Assembly (NCBI GenBank): GCA_023614405.1
Contig: CM042693.1
Coordinates: forward strand, 157,434,731-157,498,730
Reading direction: 5' to 3'
From: Avena insularis
Taxonomy: Eukaryota; Streptophyta; Magnoliopsida; Poales; Poaceae
Length of the DNA stretch: 64,000 bases
The translations under genes were made by a program, and so were the position numbers. A model generated the notes under the pieces. The model was not told the DNA's origin. It ran no database searches and saw only the letters and a program-made list of their open reading frames with translations. This document shows positions 1 through 11,892 of this stretch, piece by piece (the first letter of the stretch is position 1; each line of letters opens with the position of its first letter).

Positions 1-2924
1 TAAGTGTTGACAATCCTAACTATAAAAGTAAAGTATAAAGTAATGTGATTATTATTAATTTTCATCTATTGTCTGAAGTGGCAAAAATAATTACATTTGA
101 AGAAAAGATTTATTTACTAAGGTTTAAACAATCATGATAGCTTTTAGAATATGATTGATAGAATGTGATTGATGTTGTTTATGTTTGCTTGAATAGTCTA
201 TACTTGAGTTGCTTTAGGTATTAATTAAGATAGACCAAAGTTAACTATAAAACACATAACAAGGTCTTTAGCATTATATTTAAAAGCTTGTAGAATTAAA
301 GTTAACTTTAAGAACATAGATAGACTTCAGGTGTAATGTTTATGATATTTGTCTTTATTCTCCTCATAATGTTTCTTAAATCTAATTAAGAGTGGTGATA
401 CTTCTATTTGAGTAGTGATTTCTTATTTTTATACTGGAATGGAATCATTTATCTCTTTATAAAGATGTGGTTATGGTTTGTGGATAAGTAAACAATATTA
501 GTGACTACTTGTGAAGTCACTATAGTGTTTTGGTATGTTTATAACCTTGTGGTTGAAGTAAGGAAAAATGTTTTATATAGTCACAAATTAATCTTTAAGA
601 TTTTATATTTGATAAGGATCTTTTTAGATAATAATCTACACTAATGGTTGAATGACAATTCAATAAGATTGTATTTAGAATGTGTTGAACCATTTTGATT
701 TCATATTATCAATATTTAAGACTAATACTATTTATTAGACTCAATTGGCTAATTTTAGAAATATCACCAATTTTTATTTACCCTTATATGAATTATCAAC
801 TAAAGAAATAGGTTTAAATTCAAGTTATTAAGTAGTTTAAATTTTTATTTACTTCAAAAGTGCAATATTATATTTTTAACATGTAGGTATTATTTTTCTG
901 ATCATTTTGGTATATTACATTTATTTTTGTGATTTATAAATAATAAGATATGATTTTTATAAATTGATTACTTTATAAATACTTAATAAATAATAAATGT
1001 TTAATTAAGTGAAATAATAATGCATGATTATAGTTTTAAATTATAGTTCTTATTTTTCTAAGATTTTTGGTATTTTATTTATATTTTTAACATTTTACCA
1101 ATATTAAAATATGAATTTTCAAGATATTAAAACTTATAAAATATTTATTAAATAATAATTATTTAATTTATTGGCATAATAATATTTGATAATAGTTTAA
1201 TGTTATAGATTTTATTTTTTTGAAAATTTTCATATATTAAACATATTTTTCTGAATTACAAAACAAAAGTTGTTAAATTTTTAAGATTGAATCATTTTCT
1301 AATAAAATTCTAAATAATATTACAAATAGGGAATTACTTTTATTATCCAGACTTAACCTACCCTAGTCACTGACTAGTTGGCCAGATGCAACATGGCACG
1401 CACAGCTTAGTTAAAATGTTTATTACTAGACTATTTCCTACTCATAGTCAATGACAAATGGGCTAGGGGCCACGTCACATGCCACATCGGTAAGGACCAG
1501 TCAAACATATTGAATTGGTCAAGGATGACATCATCCTGACGTCATCTCGCTGGATCCTCTCAGATCGTTGATCAATCGAGCGATCCCATACGCACGCGCG
1601 GCTGAGGTTGTGTTGATTGGAACGGGGGCGTCGCAAGGAACCTAACAGTGGTAGCGCCGCTCAGGTTTGGTCACCGGAGCTACTCCGGAGACCCTCAACT
1701 ACAGTGGTCGGCGGCGGTACACAATGGAACTAGGTCTATAGCGAGATCTGACAAGCGGAAATAGGGTCTGGAGATGTGCAAGCTCACCCTGATAATTGTA
1801 CACTGGTCGATGAGGACGATGGTGCTTCGGTATGGCTTAATCTTCACGAACTCTGGCGATCACCGATGAAAGGGAACGGCAAAATTACAATGATTCTGAG
1901 GGTCCGTTGCTTCACTGCTACTCCTCAAGCAACAATGATGGTGTGGCGCTTCTCCTCGACTACGCCATGGTCTCCAGGGCGACCTCGACTAACGACAGTG
2001 GTCGAATCTGGACGGTTAGGGTTTCGGTCAGAGGAGAAAATGAGGAAGGGAGGGTGCTAGAGCTAGAGAGAGGGGAAAATGAAGAGATGAGTAAGATAAG
2101 GGACGTCGCAGTGGCCTCCTTATCCTCTCCGGGTGACGGCGGCGTGCGTCTTGACACAAAGACGGCGGCGGACGGCCTTGGCATCGCCACCGAGCTGCTT
2201 CCATCTGGAGGAAGACGACGATGCACACTCTTGCAGAAAACCCCTGGAACAAACTTACTCTCAACCCGCGGTCCCTCGTTGGTCCCACCTGTTAGTCACA
2301 GAGCGAGACGAGTCGGGCTGGTTCTTGGGCCGAAGTGGGCTGCACGTGGGCGATAGATAATGGAAAGGAGAGATGGGCTGCGGCCAGAAGCTATTTTTTT
2401 GTTTGTTTTTCTTTTCTATTTTCTCTTTTGTTTTTAGATTTTGTATTAAAATAATTGTTTGAATATTTCTTATAGAATTTTAAGTAGTTGTAGCAATACT
2501 GAATTGTATTTAATATCATTTTGTGAACTTATAATATATAAGGTTTTATATTTTCTTTATTTCCTTTATATAGGTCTTTTTATTTTTAATAATTTTGTAA
2601 TGGCCTTCTTATAGAATTTTCTTTCCATAATAAACCATGGATTTATTATATGATATTTGCTTATTTATTTATCAAACTTAGTTCTAGTCAACTTGTAGTT
2701 TGGAAGAAAATTTTTATATAATGATCCTTATATCATTATTTGATGCATGATATATTAAGGAATTAATATGATTAATATTATTCCCATGAATCTAGGAAAT
2801 AGCAATGTATATATTTTATTATAACTGACATAGGAGTTAAAGGTTTGAAATTATAAATGTGTACCATGAATTCTGGGAGTTTTAATATTTTATATCCTTT
2901 TATAATTGTGAATAAAGGTGAATG
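1..2924 (-). repeat. Partial LTR of LARD-like retrotransposon, copy A
   Basis: This matches the same-orientation LTR at 19539-25661 over roughly 21367-24120: AT-rich at 1-1350, a GC-rich block at about 1540-2380, then AT-rich DNA again containing the landmark CCATGG followed by TTTAT (2637-2645). It is visibly more diverged than copies B and C are from each other. No coding content is recognisable; the short frames in the GC-rich block are not conserved between copies. The right end is cut by element 1 at 2925, and the left end runs off the window. It overlaps copy B in content (about 2150-2924 corresponds to 14250-15030), so A and B are two different LTR copies, not two halves of one. Confidence 0.8.
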
Positions 2925-4192
2925 TGTAACATCCCAAAAATACTGAACAATGATTATCAAATTCCAATCACTCAAAATTAGGGTTAACAAAAACTTTTGT
3001 TAATCAACATCATATGAATGCATGTGTGTATGTGATGATTGTATGAATGCATGAATGGACTTTTGTGATTGTTCTAAATAGCAAGGAATGGTTTAAAGAT
3101 GAAAACAACATCATCTAAAACATTTCCAAGAAGAAAAAAATCAAGAGAAAATCAAAAACAAACAAAACAAGCAAATGGTCATTTTTGCCAATCTTGCTCA
3201 CTAGGCCACTTTGAGTGTTTCTAGTCCAAGATTTCAAACAGAAACAATTCCATTTCTTTTCACCCCTTGCTAGACCAAGTAAAAGTGAACCCAAGCCCAC
3301 CTTTCAAACTTATAGAAACATTTGGCAACTTGATTCAAATGACAATTCAAAATTGAATCTTTAACATATGTGAAGATCACCAATTCTCAAAATCCAACCA
3401 AACCAATTCACCTTGACATTTCCAACTAACCAGAGACTACCTAGTATGTGACTAGTGCACCCACCAAGTTTGAACCAAAAATTCAAATTCAAATCTCTTT
3501 CGGCCATTTCATCAAACACCTTGCAAACACAAAACAAAAAAACAACAAACACTATAGTAAGCAGTGATTTGGCCTAACTTGTTCCCTCTCTAGCTCACAA
3601 CAGACATTTAGTAGATCATCTAGCTTAGTTAGCAAGCTCTAGCACCAATGTGAGCTTGCCATTACCATCAATGGTGACCAAGCTGAGCCTCACCTTGCCA
3701 CCCCTTGGTCGACAGCAAGCTAGGAGAAGCACCAAGCCTAGCCACCATGTCTGGGACAATGAACACCATCCATCGCCACCCCATGTCCAACGCCAATGAG
3801 CAGCAAGCCACTGGACCACTCTAGAATTGTCGCGCCCTATGTCTCTGCGCCATGCCGAGAGCGTGCCACAGCGCCGCACTCAACACGGACCCACAGACCG
3901 CGCGTCGCCCTCACCGCGTGCAAGCGTGATCACCATCGTCCCAGGAGACCGCCAGACAACCCCGTTCGCCGCCGCGTGACCCGTAGCCGCGGTGCGCCAT
4001 TAAAATGCCCGTCGGACCCACCTAGAGAACCACAACGTTCCGACCGTCTCGCACCGCCCCACGCCTCGCGACCATGCTGTTGAGCTTCGCTAGGGAGCAT
4101 AGCCATGCCCCCTACCATCGCCCATGCCATTAGCCCACTGTGCCGACGACCACGATGAGTTCCACCCGCGCCCTTCGGTCCCATCTTGGCAC

Positions 4193-4200
4193 TATAAATA
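4193..4200 (+). promoter_or_regulatory. LTR promoter TATA box, element 1
   Basis: TATAAATA followed by GAGGCCACCCCC lies at the edge of the GC-rich block. The same octamer and downstream context occur in both element 2 LTRs. A pyrimidine-rich stretch about 30 bp downstream fits a transcription start, which would leave a leader of more than 2.5 kb before the LTR end. Confidence 0.75.
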
Positions 4201-5353
4201 GAGGCCACCCCCGCTCGATTTCTTCACACCAACAAACTCCCCTCTCTCTCAGAACCACCCCCACTCATCCCCGGAGCAAGGCGAGCAGCAGGTTGCCAGA
4301 ATTTAGCCGAAGTCTGCCGCGGAAGAGGAAGAAAGGAGCCAGCAATTGGAGCCGCCCCAGGAGAAGCCACCGGTACCAGGAGGTTCGCCGTCGTCGACTT
4401 TGTTGTTCGCCCCCATTGCCGACCCTCTCCTGAGCCCCGATGATCCCCCGTAGACCCCCACTAGTCGCGCTAGGGTTCTGTCTCGCCGTAGTTGCCCGAC
4501 AGAGACGATAGGTCTCAGCCGTTCAATTAGAGTTTGATCGCACGGCCTAGATCACAACGTACCGCTTCGCACCCCCCTGTCTCGCTGACTGGTGGGGACA
4601 CCCACTTCAACTCACCCGCGCCCATGCTATGTGTCGTGGGCCGACATATTTACATTCCCGTGTGACCCAGTAGTTTGAATTTAGGTTTATTATTTTAGTT
4701 TCGAACTCAGTTCTGTACCTAGATTCAAAAATCAACCCAGGTCGATTCACTAAACCAAAATGCATGAAACCAATTTTGTTAGAAAGGTACAAGATTTCTT
4801 AATCCAAGCCTATTTGATTCAATCCATTTAGATTTGTAGATCAGCTATAGTAAAAATAACAAGGCAGAAGCTTTTCTGCATTCAAACATTTATCGAAATT
4901 CAACCACAAAAGCTTTTGAGTTGATTCCAACTCTCACAAATCACATTTAACTAGACCTTTCTGAATATATAAAAATATCTAGGGTTACTTGTAGAAATAT
5001 TGGACAAGCAATAAAAGAATGCCCCATAGGCAATTCTAGTCACTTTATTTAATTAAAATAAAAAGGTTGAACCTTTTTAAATTTTCACACCACTTTAAAT
5101 CACATTCCCAAGTACTGAAATATGTGGTGTTGACATGTGTCAACATGATCCCATGTTTTAGTTGGAGAATATTAAATCTTAAGTAGTTTTTCAATGAGTA
5201 GAATTACTTTTCCAAAATAAAATAAATAAGCCAAGTGCTTTGATATTGTAATGTTTGTGAGGATGCTAGATCATCTAGTGAAAACCTTGGTGTGATAAAT
5301 AAAAGTAGTTAAGTATTGCTTGGTGATTGTGTACCTCGTATTTATTTATAGAC

Positions 5354-5526
5354 GCTAGTACCGACCAAGGATATGATGAGGAAGGAGAATACTACGAGGA
5401 AGAAGCCGAGGATAACTTCAACCACTGCTCTGCACAAGGCAAGCTACCACTTGCAAGTTTCTTAACCATGCAAGCCTATACTTGCAACCTTGCAAGCCTC
5501 ACTATACAAGTTGACTTAACAAGCTA
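5354..5526 (+). other. Conserved acidic micro-ORF in LTR, element 1 copy
   Basis: An open stretch begins directly after an acceptor-like TTTATAG and encodes a Glu/Tyr/Asp-rich peptide (around DASTDQGYDEEGEYYEEE). The same segment is conserved in both element 2 LTRs, at about 35958-36138 and 45764-45944. It has no good start codon of its own, so it could be a short exon of an LTR transcript or a relic. Function unknown. Confidence 0.35.
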
Positions 5527-6285
5527 ATCATTGCAAGCTTAAACTACTTGATACCCAATCCTAGTTTTACTTGCAAGCTTAGAATTTTATTTCTTTATCA
5601 AAGATTTCCAATTAATGTTACTTAGTTAATTGTAGATTTTCGAAATATATTTAAAGGTAGCATAAAGAGCATAAAACTTGTCCTAACTTAGATAATCTTG
5701 ATGTCATCCTGAGGCATGAGATTGAACTTAGATCATTCACCCTTGTTTACCACCCCTCGTTAGTGTTTACCCCCACTTGTAGTTTCTAGTGCTAAGAATA
5801 AAACTTTATCACTTTAGATGGGAATACTTGGTGAAAATAGTTATGAAAACCTTAGAATGATGAGTCATTCTATTGAAATGTTTTGACATGTGTTCTTGAA
5901 CACCAGATGATTTTGATAATGAAACTGTTAAGGAATGAGCCTTAGCCCTTTATAAAACTGATGGTTGTCTGGATGTGATACCATTCCAATTTATCGTACA
6001 ACCACAATACCCGAAATTTGGGTAGGGCTTGACTAGAAATTTATATACCTTAGTATGGGTTCCCTTGCGGACAAGGTTTCAGCTGAGGCTACCTTGTGAA
6101 GATTGTCCACCTATCCAGTTCCCAAGATAACAATTGGTCATGGTTGGGAGGCCAAACTCATAGGAGAGGTGCCTATACTAGGGCGTGTAATTGAAAGGTT
6201 AGGATTAAGTATCCGCATACTGAGTATGGTGAATTTAGGATTGTTCTTGACGGATGTATCGAATATTGTGGTGAAAGTGCACCAC

Positions 6286-6597
6286 CTCTGCAGAGTGTCA
6301 AACTATTCGAATAGCCGTGTCCGTGGTTATGGACAGTTGGAGTGGCCATACTGTTCTCGTCAGATGTTTTCAAAATCACTTATGAAATGATTCATGACTT
6401 TGACTTGACCACAACAGGGTTATGATATGAAATGCAAGTTTCCACTTAGGTGTTATAAAACTTTCAACTAGCTTTCTTTGCTTCTGAACTCAGTAGAGAT
6501 AAATCTGGATTTTTGCAAAATAACCTAGAGCTTAGTATTTCCTACCCAAAACCACTTCAATTGTTAGTATTAATTTGCGAGTACTTAAAGAGTACTC
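6286..6597 (+). promoter_or_regulatory. Paired palindrome module in LTR, element 1
   Basis: CTCTGCAGAG (6286-6295) is followed by the palindrome CTATTCGAATAG (6303-6314) and then by GAGTACTTAAAGAGTACTC (6579-6597), which can form a stem-loop. The first and third parts recur in the same order in LTRs of two other families in the window. Function unknown. Confidence 0.55.
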
Positions 6598-6944
6598 ATG
6601 GCTTTGTCCCTGGATATTCTCGTGGCCATACTATGAAGAGGACTATCAGGAGGACGAACAACAGGAAGGTTATGACAACTAGGATCATCTCCCATCATCA
6701 GCATTGCATGTGACCATGAAGATGGAGTCTCGCCTACGCTATCGTTATTATTACGTTATTCCGCTGCTTGAATTTTATTAATACTGGATCATGAGATCCT
6801 TTATTTTTTGTAAGACCTTATGTATGGTTTGTAATGGATGATGTACTTTGATCCAATCTGTTATGTCTCGCAAAAATGGTAATCATGGGATTGCGATGTA
6901 TGGCATAACAGGCATTTGGGATTAAAAATCCAAGTGTTGACAAG

Positions 6945-6958
6945 TTAGTATCAGAGCC
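6945..6958 (+). other. Primer binding site (tRNA-iMet type), element 1
   Basis: TTAGTATCAGAGCC lies two bases after the LTR end. It matches the plant initiator-Met PBS (TTGGTATCAGAGCC) with one mismatch. Minus-strand DNA synthesis would prime here. Confidence 0.9.
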
Positions 6959-7171
6959 ATCCTGACCATAGGAGACCCTAGTTTAGAATGGACGTTGAAT
7001 CAAAAACTTAGCTTCAAAACCAAGGAAGTGAGTATTTATGAAAACTTATTCTAAGTCTTACCACTTAGACTCTTTCATGAAAATTCATGTTCCTCAAATT
7101 TTTTTACAAGCTTACATAAAATTAGACACACTTGATCACTCTACTAACTTACTCATCCTACATTCTTATAG

Positions 7172-7733
7172 ATGGACATGAAGTATAGAAAGTTCTATCA
7201 GTTGGGGAATGGAGGAGATCTCATCTTTGAGCGTGACTTGGACCAGCTGTCGGAAATGCTGGAGCGTCTGCACTACGAGTTCTTCGGAGCTCAGCTCAAT
7301 GATCAGGAAGGAGAGGAATTGCAATGGCTAGTTGTTGCAAGTCTCCAAGGAAAGATTGAAGCCCCCACCTCAGAGGGATTTTAGTTCACCTTGAGAGAGA
7401 ACAACTGGCTCGATGGACTTGCTAGGGCCATGCAGGAAGCTCTTGCCCATATGTGTGGGCAGAGTATCAATCAGATCAAGGGTACCCGCTTTGAGTTCTA
7501 TCCAAGGCGTGATGTTATGGGACAGCCACTGGAGGCCCCATATCACCATGAGCTGAAGACTCAATTGAATCACCTCAGCTTCATGATGTATGACTGTTAG
7601 AAGGAGTTAGACAATGCCCGCTCCTACGCCAACCACAAGTATGCCATCGCTTCCCAGAAGGATCGCTAGTCTCGTCGCCGTCAGCTTGACAAGAAGGAGT
7701 GCATAATTTCCCGTCTCCGGCACAGGATCACAG
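7172..7733 (+). pseudogene. Accessory ORF between LTR and gag, broken copy (element 1)
   Basis: This is homologous to the accessory ORF of element 2 (37824-38617). It begins with ATG immediately after an acceptor-like CTTATAG. The first 70 codons are open; stops follow at about 7382 and 7598, with another near 7667. The 3' part is lost in a deletion of about 870 bp whose junction is near 7730, where the sequence jumps straight into gag. No known domain is recognised; the retained part is hydrophilic and mixed-charge. It is not gag: no CCHC knuckle and no capsid-like motif is visible, and the real gag lies downstream. Confidence 0.75.
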
Positions 7734-10700
7734 AGTTTGATCAAGAGGATGAGAGATTAATTCACAGAGCTGAAGCAAGGAAGGATGACCGTAGTTGAGT
7801 ACCGTGACAAAATTTTGTCATTAGCTTGGTATGCACCGGATGAGATAGATAACAAAGCCAAGAAAAAGGAGAGATTATTGAATGGTCTGCATGATGAGAT
7901 GCAGACAGTGTTAGTCAATATCGCATTTGCTGATATTGAAGCCTTAGTGGATTCTGCCATTCAAATGGAAGGCAAGATCAACCAAGCTAATGAGAACCGC
8001 AAGCGTAGAATGATGCATCAACCAGGAACCCATCATACCCCAAAGTATCGCCCCAACCCATCTCCAGGATTCGCCCCAAGAACCAACAAACCCCCGATTA
8101 ACCGTCCGACCTATCCCAAGCGTGGAAATACTGCCCCCAAGGACTAGAAGCCCGGAGGAAATCACAACAACAACCCCGGCAACTCCAGCAATTTCAACTG
8201 TGCACCACCTAAGTTCAATAACAACAATGTCGCCACCAACACCAATACTGCCCCCAAGGACTAGAAGCAATGATGTGCCTGTTGCAGCAAAGGACAAGTC
8301 TCAGGTGACTTGTTATGAATGTGGAACCAAGGGTCACTATTCCAATGAGTGCCCCAAGAAGATTGCCGTAGCCCCCAATGCAAATGCCCCAGCTCAGCAG
8401 CAGCGTCGTGTTCAGCCTGGAAGAAGGTTTGCCCCAGGGAATTCGCTCAACCGCAATGGCCGTCTCTTTCTCATGCATGCTGAAGAAGCCCAAGAAGCGC
8501 CTGATGTCGTGTTGGGTATGTTTTCCGTTAACTCCGTACTTGCAAGAGTGTTGTTTGATTCTAGAGCATCGCACTCATTTGTTACCGAAGAATTTGCATG
8601 CACTAGTAAGATTCAACCAACCAAATTGAAGCATGTTATGATAGTTCAAATACCTGGTTCAACCACCAAAGCTAGAAAAATTTGCAAGGTCGTACCTATC
8701 TGAATCCATGGCATAGATTTTTGTGCTAATCTAATAGTACTTGGAACTAAAGGTTTGGAAGTTGTACTAGGAATGGATTGGATGTCGAAACATCAAGGAT
8801 TAATCGACTGTGCCAAGAAATCCATAACCATGACCAGTACAGCCGGAATATCAGTAGATCATGTATCTGAAACCTTGCCCCGTCAATTCAAGTGCAACGA
8901 GTGTCTAGCCCAACCAACCATTGATCAAGTCAGAGTAGTCTGTGAATACCCCGATGTATTTCCAGATATTTTGCCTGGTATGCCCCAGATCGGGATATCG
9001 AGTTTATCATTGAACTAATCCCTGAAACCGGACCCATAGCCTAGATACCATATAGTATAAACCCGTCTAAACTAGTGGAGCTGAAGAAACAATTGGATGC
9101 TATGCTGGAGATAGGATTAATTCAACCAAGTGCGTCGCCATGGAGATCAATTGTTTTATTTGTGGATAAGAAAGATGGAGGTAACCGTTTGAGTACGGAT
9201 TATCGAAAGTTGAATGATGTCACCATCAAGAACAAGTACCCACTGCCAAAGATAGAAGACCCGTTTGACCAGTTGACTGGTGCCAAAGTGTTTTCTAAGA
9301 TTGATCTTAGAACTGGTTATCACCAACTCAATATTCGTGCAGAGGATATTCCAAAGACTGCCTTTACCACCAGATATGGATTGTACGAGTATACTTCCAC
9401 GTCTTTTGTATTAACCAATGCCACCGCTTATTTGATGAACCTCATGAATAAGATTTTTATGGACTTCCTGGATAAGTTTGTCATTATTTTCATCGATGAC
9501 ATTCTGATCTATTCCAAATCAGAAGAAGAACATGAGCTACACCTAAGGACCATCCTTGGAACCCTTAGGGAGCATCAGTTGTATGCCAAGTTTAGCAAAT
9601 GTGAATTCTGGTTACACGAGGTAGGATTCCTTAGACATATCGTATGAGCTGGAGGAATTGCCGTTGACCCTGCAAAGGTGAAAGATGTTGAAGATTGGCA
9701 AGCCCCAACCACTCAAACCCAAGTTCGTGCATTTCTCGGATTTGCGGGATATTACCGGAAGTTCGTAGAAGGATTCTCGAGCATCACAAGACCCATGAAC
9801 CAATTGCTGAAGAAGGACAAGAAGTTTGAATGGACGGACAAATGTGAAGCGAGTTTTCAAGAACTCAAGAGGAGATTGATTTCAGCCCCAATCTTGATCA
9901 TGCCGGATATTAAGAAGCCTTTTGATGTGTATTGTGACGCATCCAAGATCGGTCCCGGATGTGTGTTAATGCAAGAAGGCAAAGTTATATCTTATCTATC
10001 CCGACAACTGAAGCAGCATGAGCAGAATTATCCTACTCATGACCTTGAACTAGCAGTTGTAGTTCTAGCCCTGAAGACATGGCGACATTACCTTATGGGA
10101 AACCGTTCTGAAATTTATTCGGATCACAAGAGCCTGAAGTATATATTTACTCAGAAGGAGCTGAATATGAGGCAGAGAAGATGGATAGAGCTAATCAAGG
10201 ACTATGATCTGGACATTCACTATCACCCCGGTAAAGCCAATGTGGTAGCAAATGCCCTTAGCAGATTGTCGTGCCGCTTGAACTCCATGATTCTGAAGGA
10301 GCAACCAAGCTTGCACAAGGAGTTGGAAGATTTCAAAATGGAATTAGTAAGTGAAGGATTTTTGGCTAGCATAGAACTTCAACCCACTTTGATCGGTTAG
10401 ATCAAGGAGGCGCAGAAAGGAAATGCTAGTATCGCTGGAATAAAACGTCGCATCGGTACAGGCAAAGTATCCGGATTCACCGAAGGCGAAGAAGGAGTTC
10501 TGTTGTACAAAGGACATCTCTGTGTACCAGCAGATTCAGAGTTGAAGGGAGCTATTTTGAAAGAGGCCCATGATACCCTTTATTCTATCCACCCCGGAGG
10601 AACGAAGATGTATCAGGATCTGAAGGAGAAATTTTGGTGGCATAAGATGAAGAGAGAAATCAGAATCTATGTCGCCAAGTGTAATATTTGTCAGAGAGTC

Positions 10701-11834
10701 AAGGCGGGACATCAGAGACCCGCAGGACTGTTGCAACCCTTACAGATTCCAGAATAGAAATGGGATTCAGTTGGAATGGACTTTATCACCGGATTGCCTA
10801 CTTCTAGTAGGGGAATGACTTTATTTGGGTCATAGTTGATAGACTGTCCAAGGTCGCCCATTTCTTACCAGTCAAGACCACCTACCAGAGCTCAAAGCTA
10901 GCAGAGATATACATCGCTAGAATTGTCAGTTTGCACGGAGTCCCCAAGAACATTGTGTCAGATCGAAGAACTCAGTTTACCTCGAGATTTTGGAAGAAAG
11001 TCCAAGAAGAATTGGGAACAAGATTGGATTTTAGCACAGCTTATCACCCTCAGACCGATGGACAAACGGAGCGAGTAAATCAAATACTCGAAGATATGTG
11101 GAGAGCCTGTGTGCTAGAGTATGGATCTAAATGGGAAGACTGTCTGCCTTTTTACAGAATTTTCTTATAACAACAATTATCAAGCTAGTTTGCAAATGGC
11201 CCCATTTGAATTCATGTATGGAAGGAAGTTTCGTACCCCTTTTAATTGATCGGAAGTAGGAGAGAGCCGAATTTTTGGACCCGACATCCTACGAGAAGCA
11301 GAAGACAAAGTCCACAAGATTCGTGAGCACCTCAAGACCGCCCAATCCTGACAGAAGAGTTATGCCGAGAAGAGACGTCGAGACCTCGCTTTCAATATCG
11401 GAGATTTTGTGTATCTCAAAGTGTCGCCTTTGAAGGGAATGCAACATTTCCAGCTCAAAGGAAAGTTAGCCCCCAGATATATCGGACCCTTCAAGATTCT
11501 GAATCATCGAGGAGAAGTATCGTATCAACTGGAACTGCCAGAGGAGACGCCAGCCGTGCATAATGTGTTCCATATATCGTTACTTCGCAAATGCCTAGAA
11601 GTCCCGGAGAAGACTGAAGTTTTCAAGAACATTGATCACCGCACCATAGAGATTAACGATGACGCGACGTATCCTGAAGTACCCATCCGTATTTTCGAGG
11701 AAGCTTTCAGAACCACCAGGACCCGCAGCATCAAGTTTCTCAAGATTCAGTGGAGTAACCACACTGAAGAAGAAGCTACCTGGGAACGAGAATATTACAT
11801 CAAGACAGAGTTTTCTGATCTCTTTAAATCCTAG
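7734..11834 (+). pseudogene. Decayed gag-pol of chromovirus element 1
   Basis: Once encoded Gag, protease, reverse transcriptase, RNase H, integrase and a chromodomain tail. Visible parts in order are the CCHC knuckle [14 protein letters not shown] (about 8310), a protease region with the active-site DSGAS changed to DSRAS (about 8560), RT with [10 protein letters not shown] (about 9490), RNase H with FDVYCDAS (about 9920), the integrase HHCC zinc region (about 10590-10690), the integrase core with [14 protein letters not shown] (about 11040), and an EEATWE chromodomain end (about 11770). In-frame stops occur at about 8701, 9016, 9645, 10398, 10755 and 11168, with several frame changes. The N-terminal half of gag is deleted. 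It cannot encode a working polyprotein. Confidence 0.93.
8127..8268 (+). repeat. 25-bp direct duplication within the gag remnant
   Basis: An identical 25-bp block occurs at 8127-8151 and 8244-8268. Element 2 has only the equivalent of the second block, so the first is a templated copy placed about 117 bp upstream. The copied block brings in a TAG stop. Confidence 0.7.
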
Positions 11835-11878
11835 TTTTCTTTTTCTTCTTTCTCAAATCTCGGGATGAGATTTTGTTT

Positions 11879-11892
11879 AAGGAGGGAAGGTT
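11879..11892 (+). other. Polypurine tract, element 1
   Basis: AAGGAGGGAAGGTT lies directly before the TGTAAC of the 3' LTR. It would prime plus-strand DNA synthesis. The preceding TCTCGGGATGAGATTTTGTT stretch is typical of the end of grass gypsy internal regions. Confidence 0.85.

Larger units (their letters stand above)
2925..6942 (+). repeat. 5' LTR of chromovirus element 1 (4,018 bp)
   Basis: It starts TGTAACATCCC and ends GTGTTGACA, giving TG...CA ends, and is followed by a tRNA-iMet type PBS. It is collinear with both LTRs of element 2. A GC-rich promoter-like block lies at about 3650-4600, with AT-rich sequence on either side. Only the first ~165 bp recurs in its own 3' LTR, because that LTR is chimeric. 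Confidence 0.92.

Noticed and set aside
1..2924. Copies A and B as the two halves of one LTR split by element 1
   Set aside because: Their contents overlap by about 780 bp with clear divergence, and the flanking five bases do not match.
3625..4433. Several overlapping frames of 60-97 codons in the GC-rich block of the element 1 LTR, and similar ones at 34255-35085 and 44154-45086
   Set aside because: They occur on both strands, shift between LTR copies and are explained by GC-rich promoter/leader DNA that lacks stop codons.
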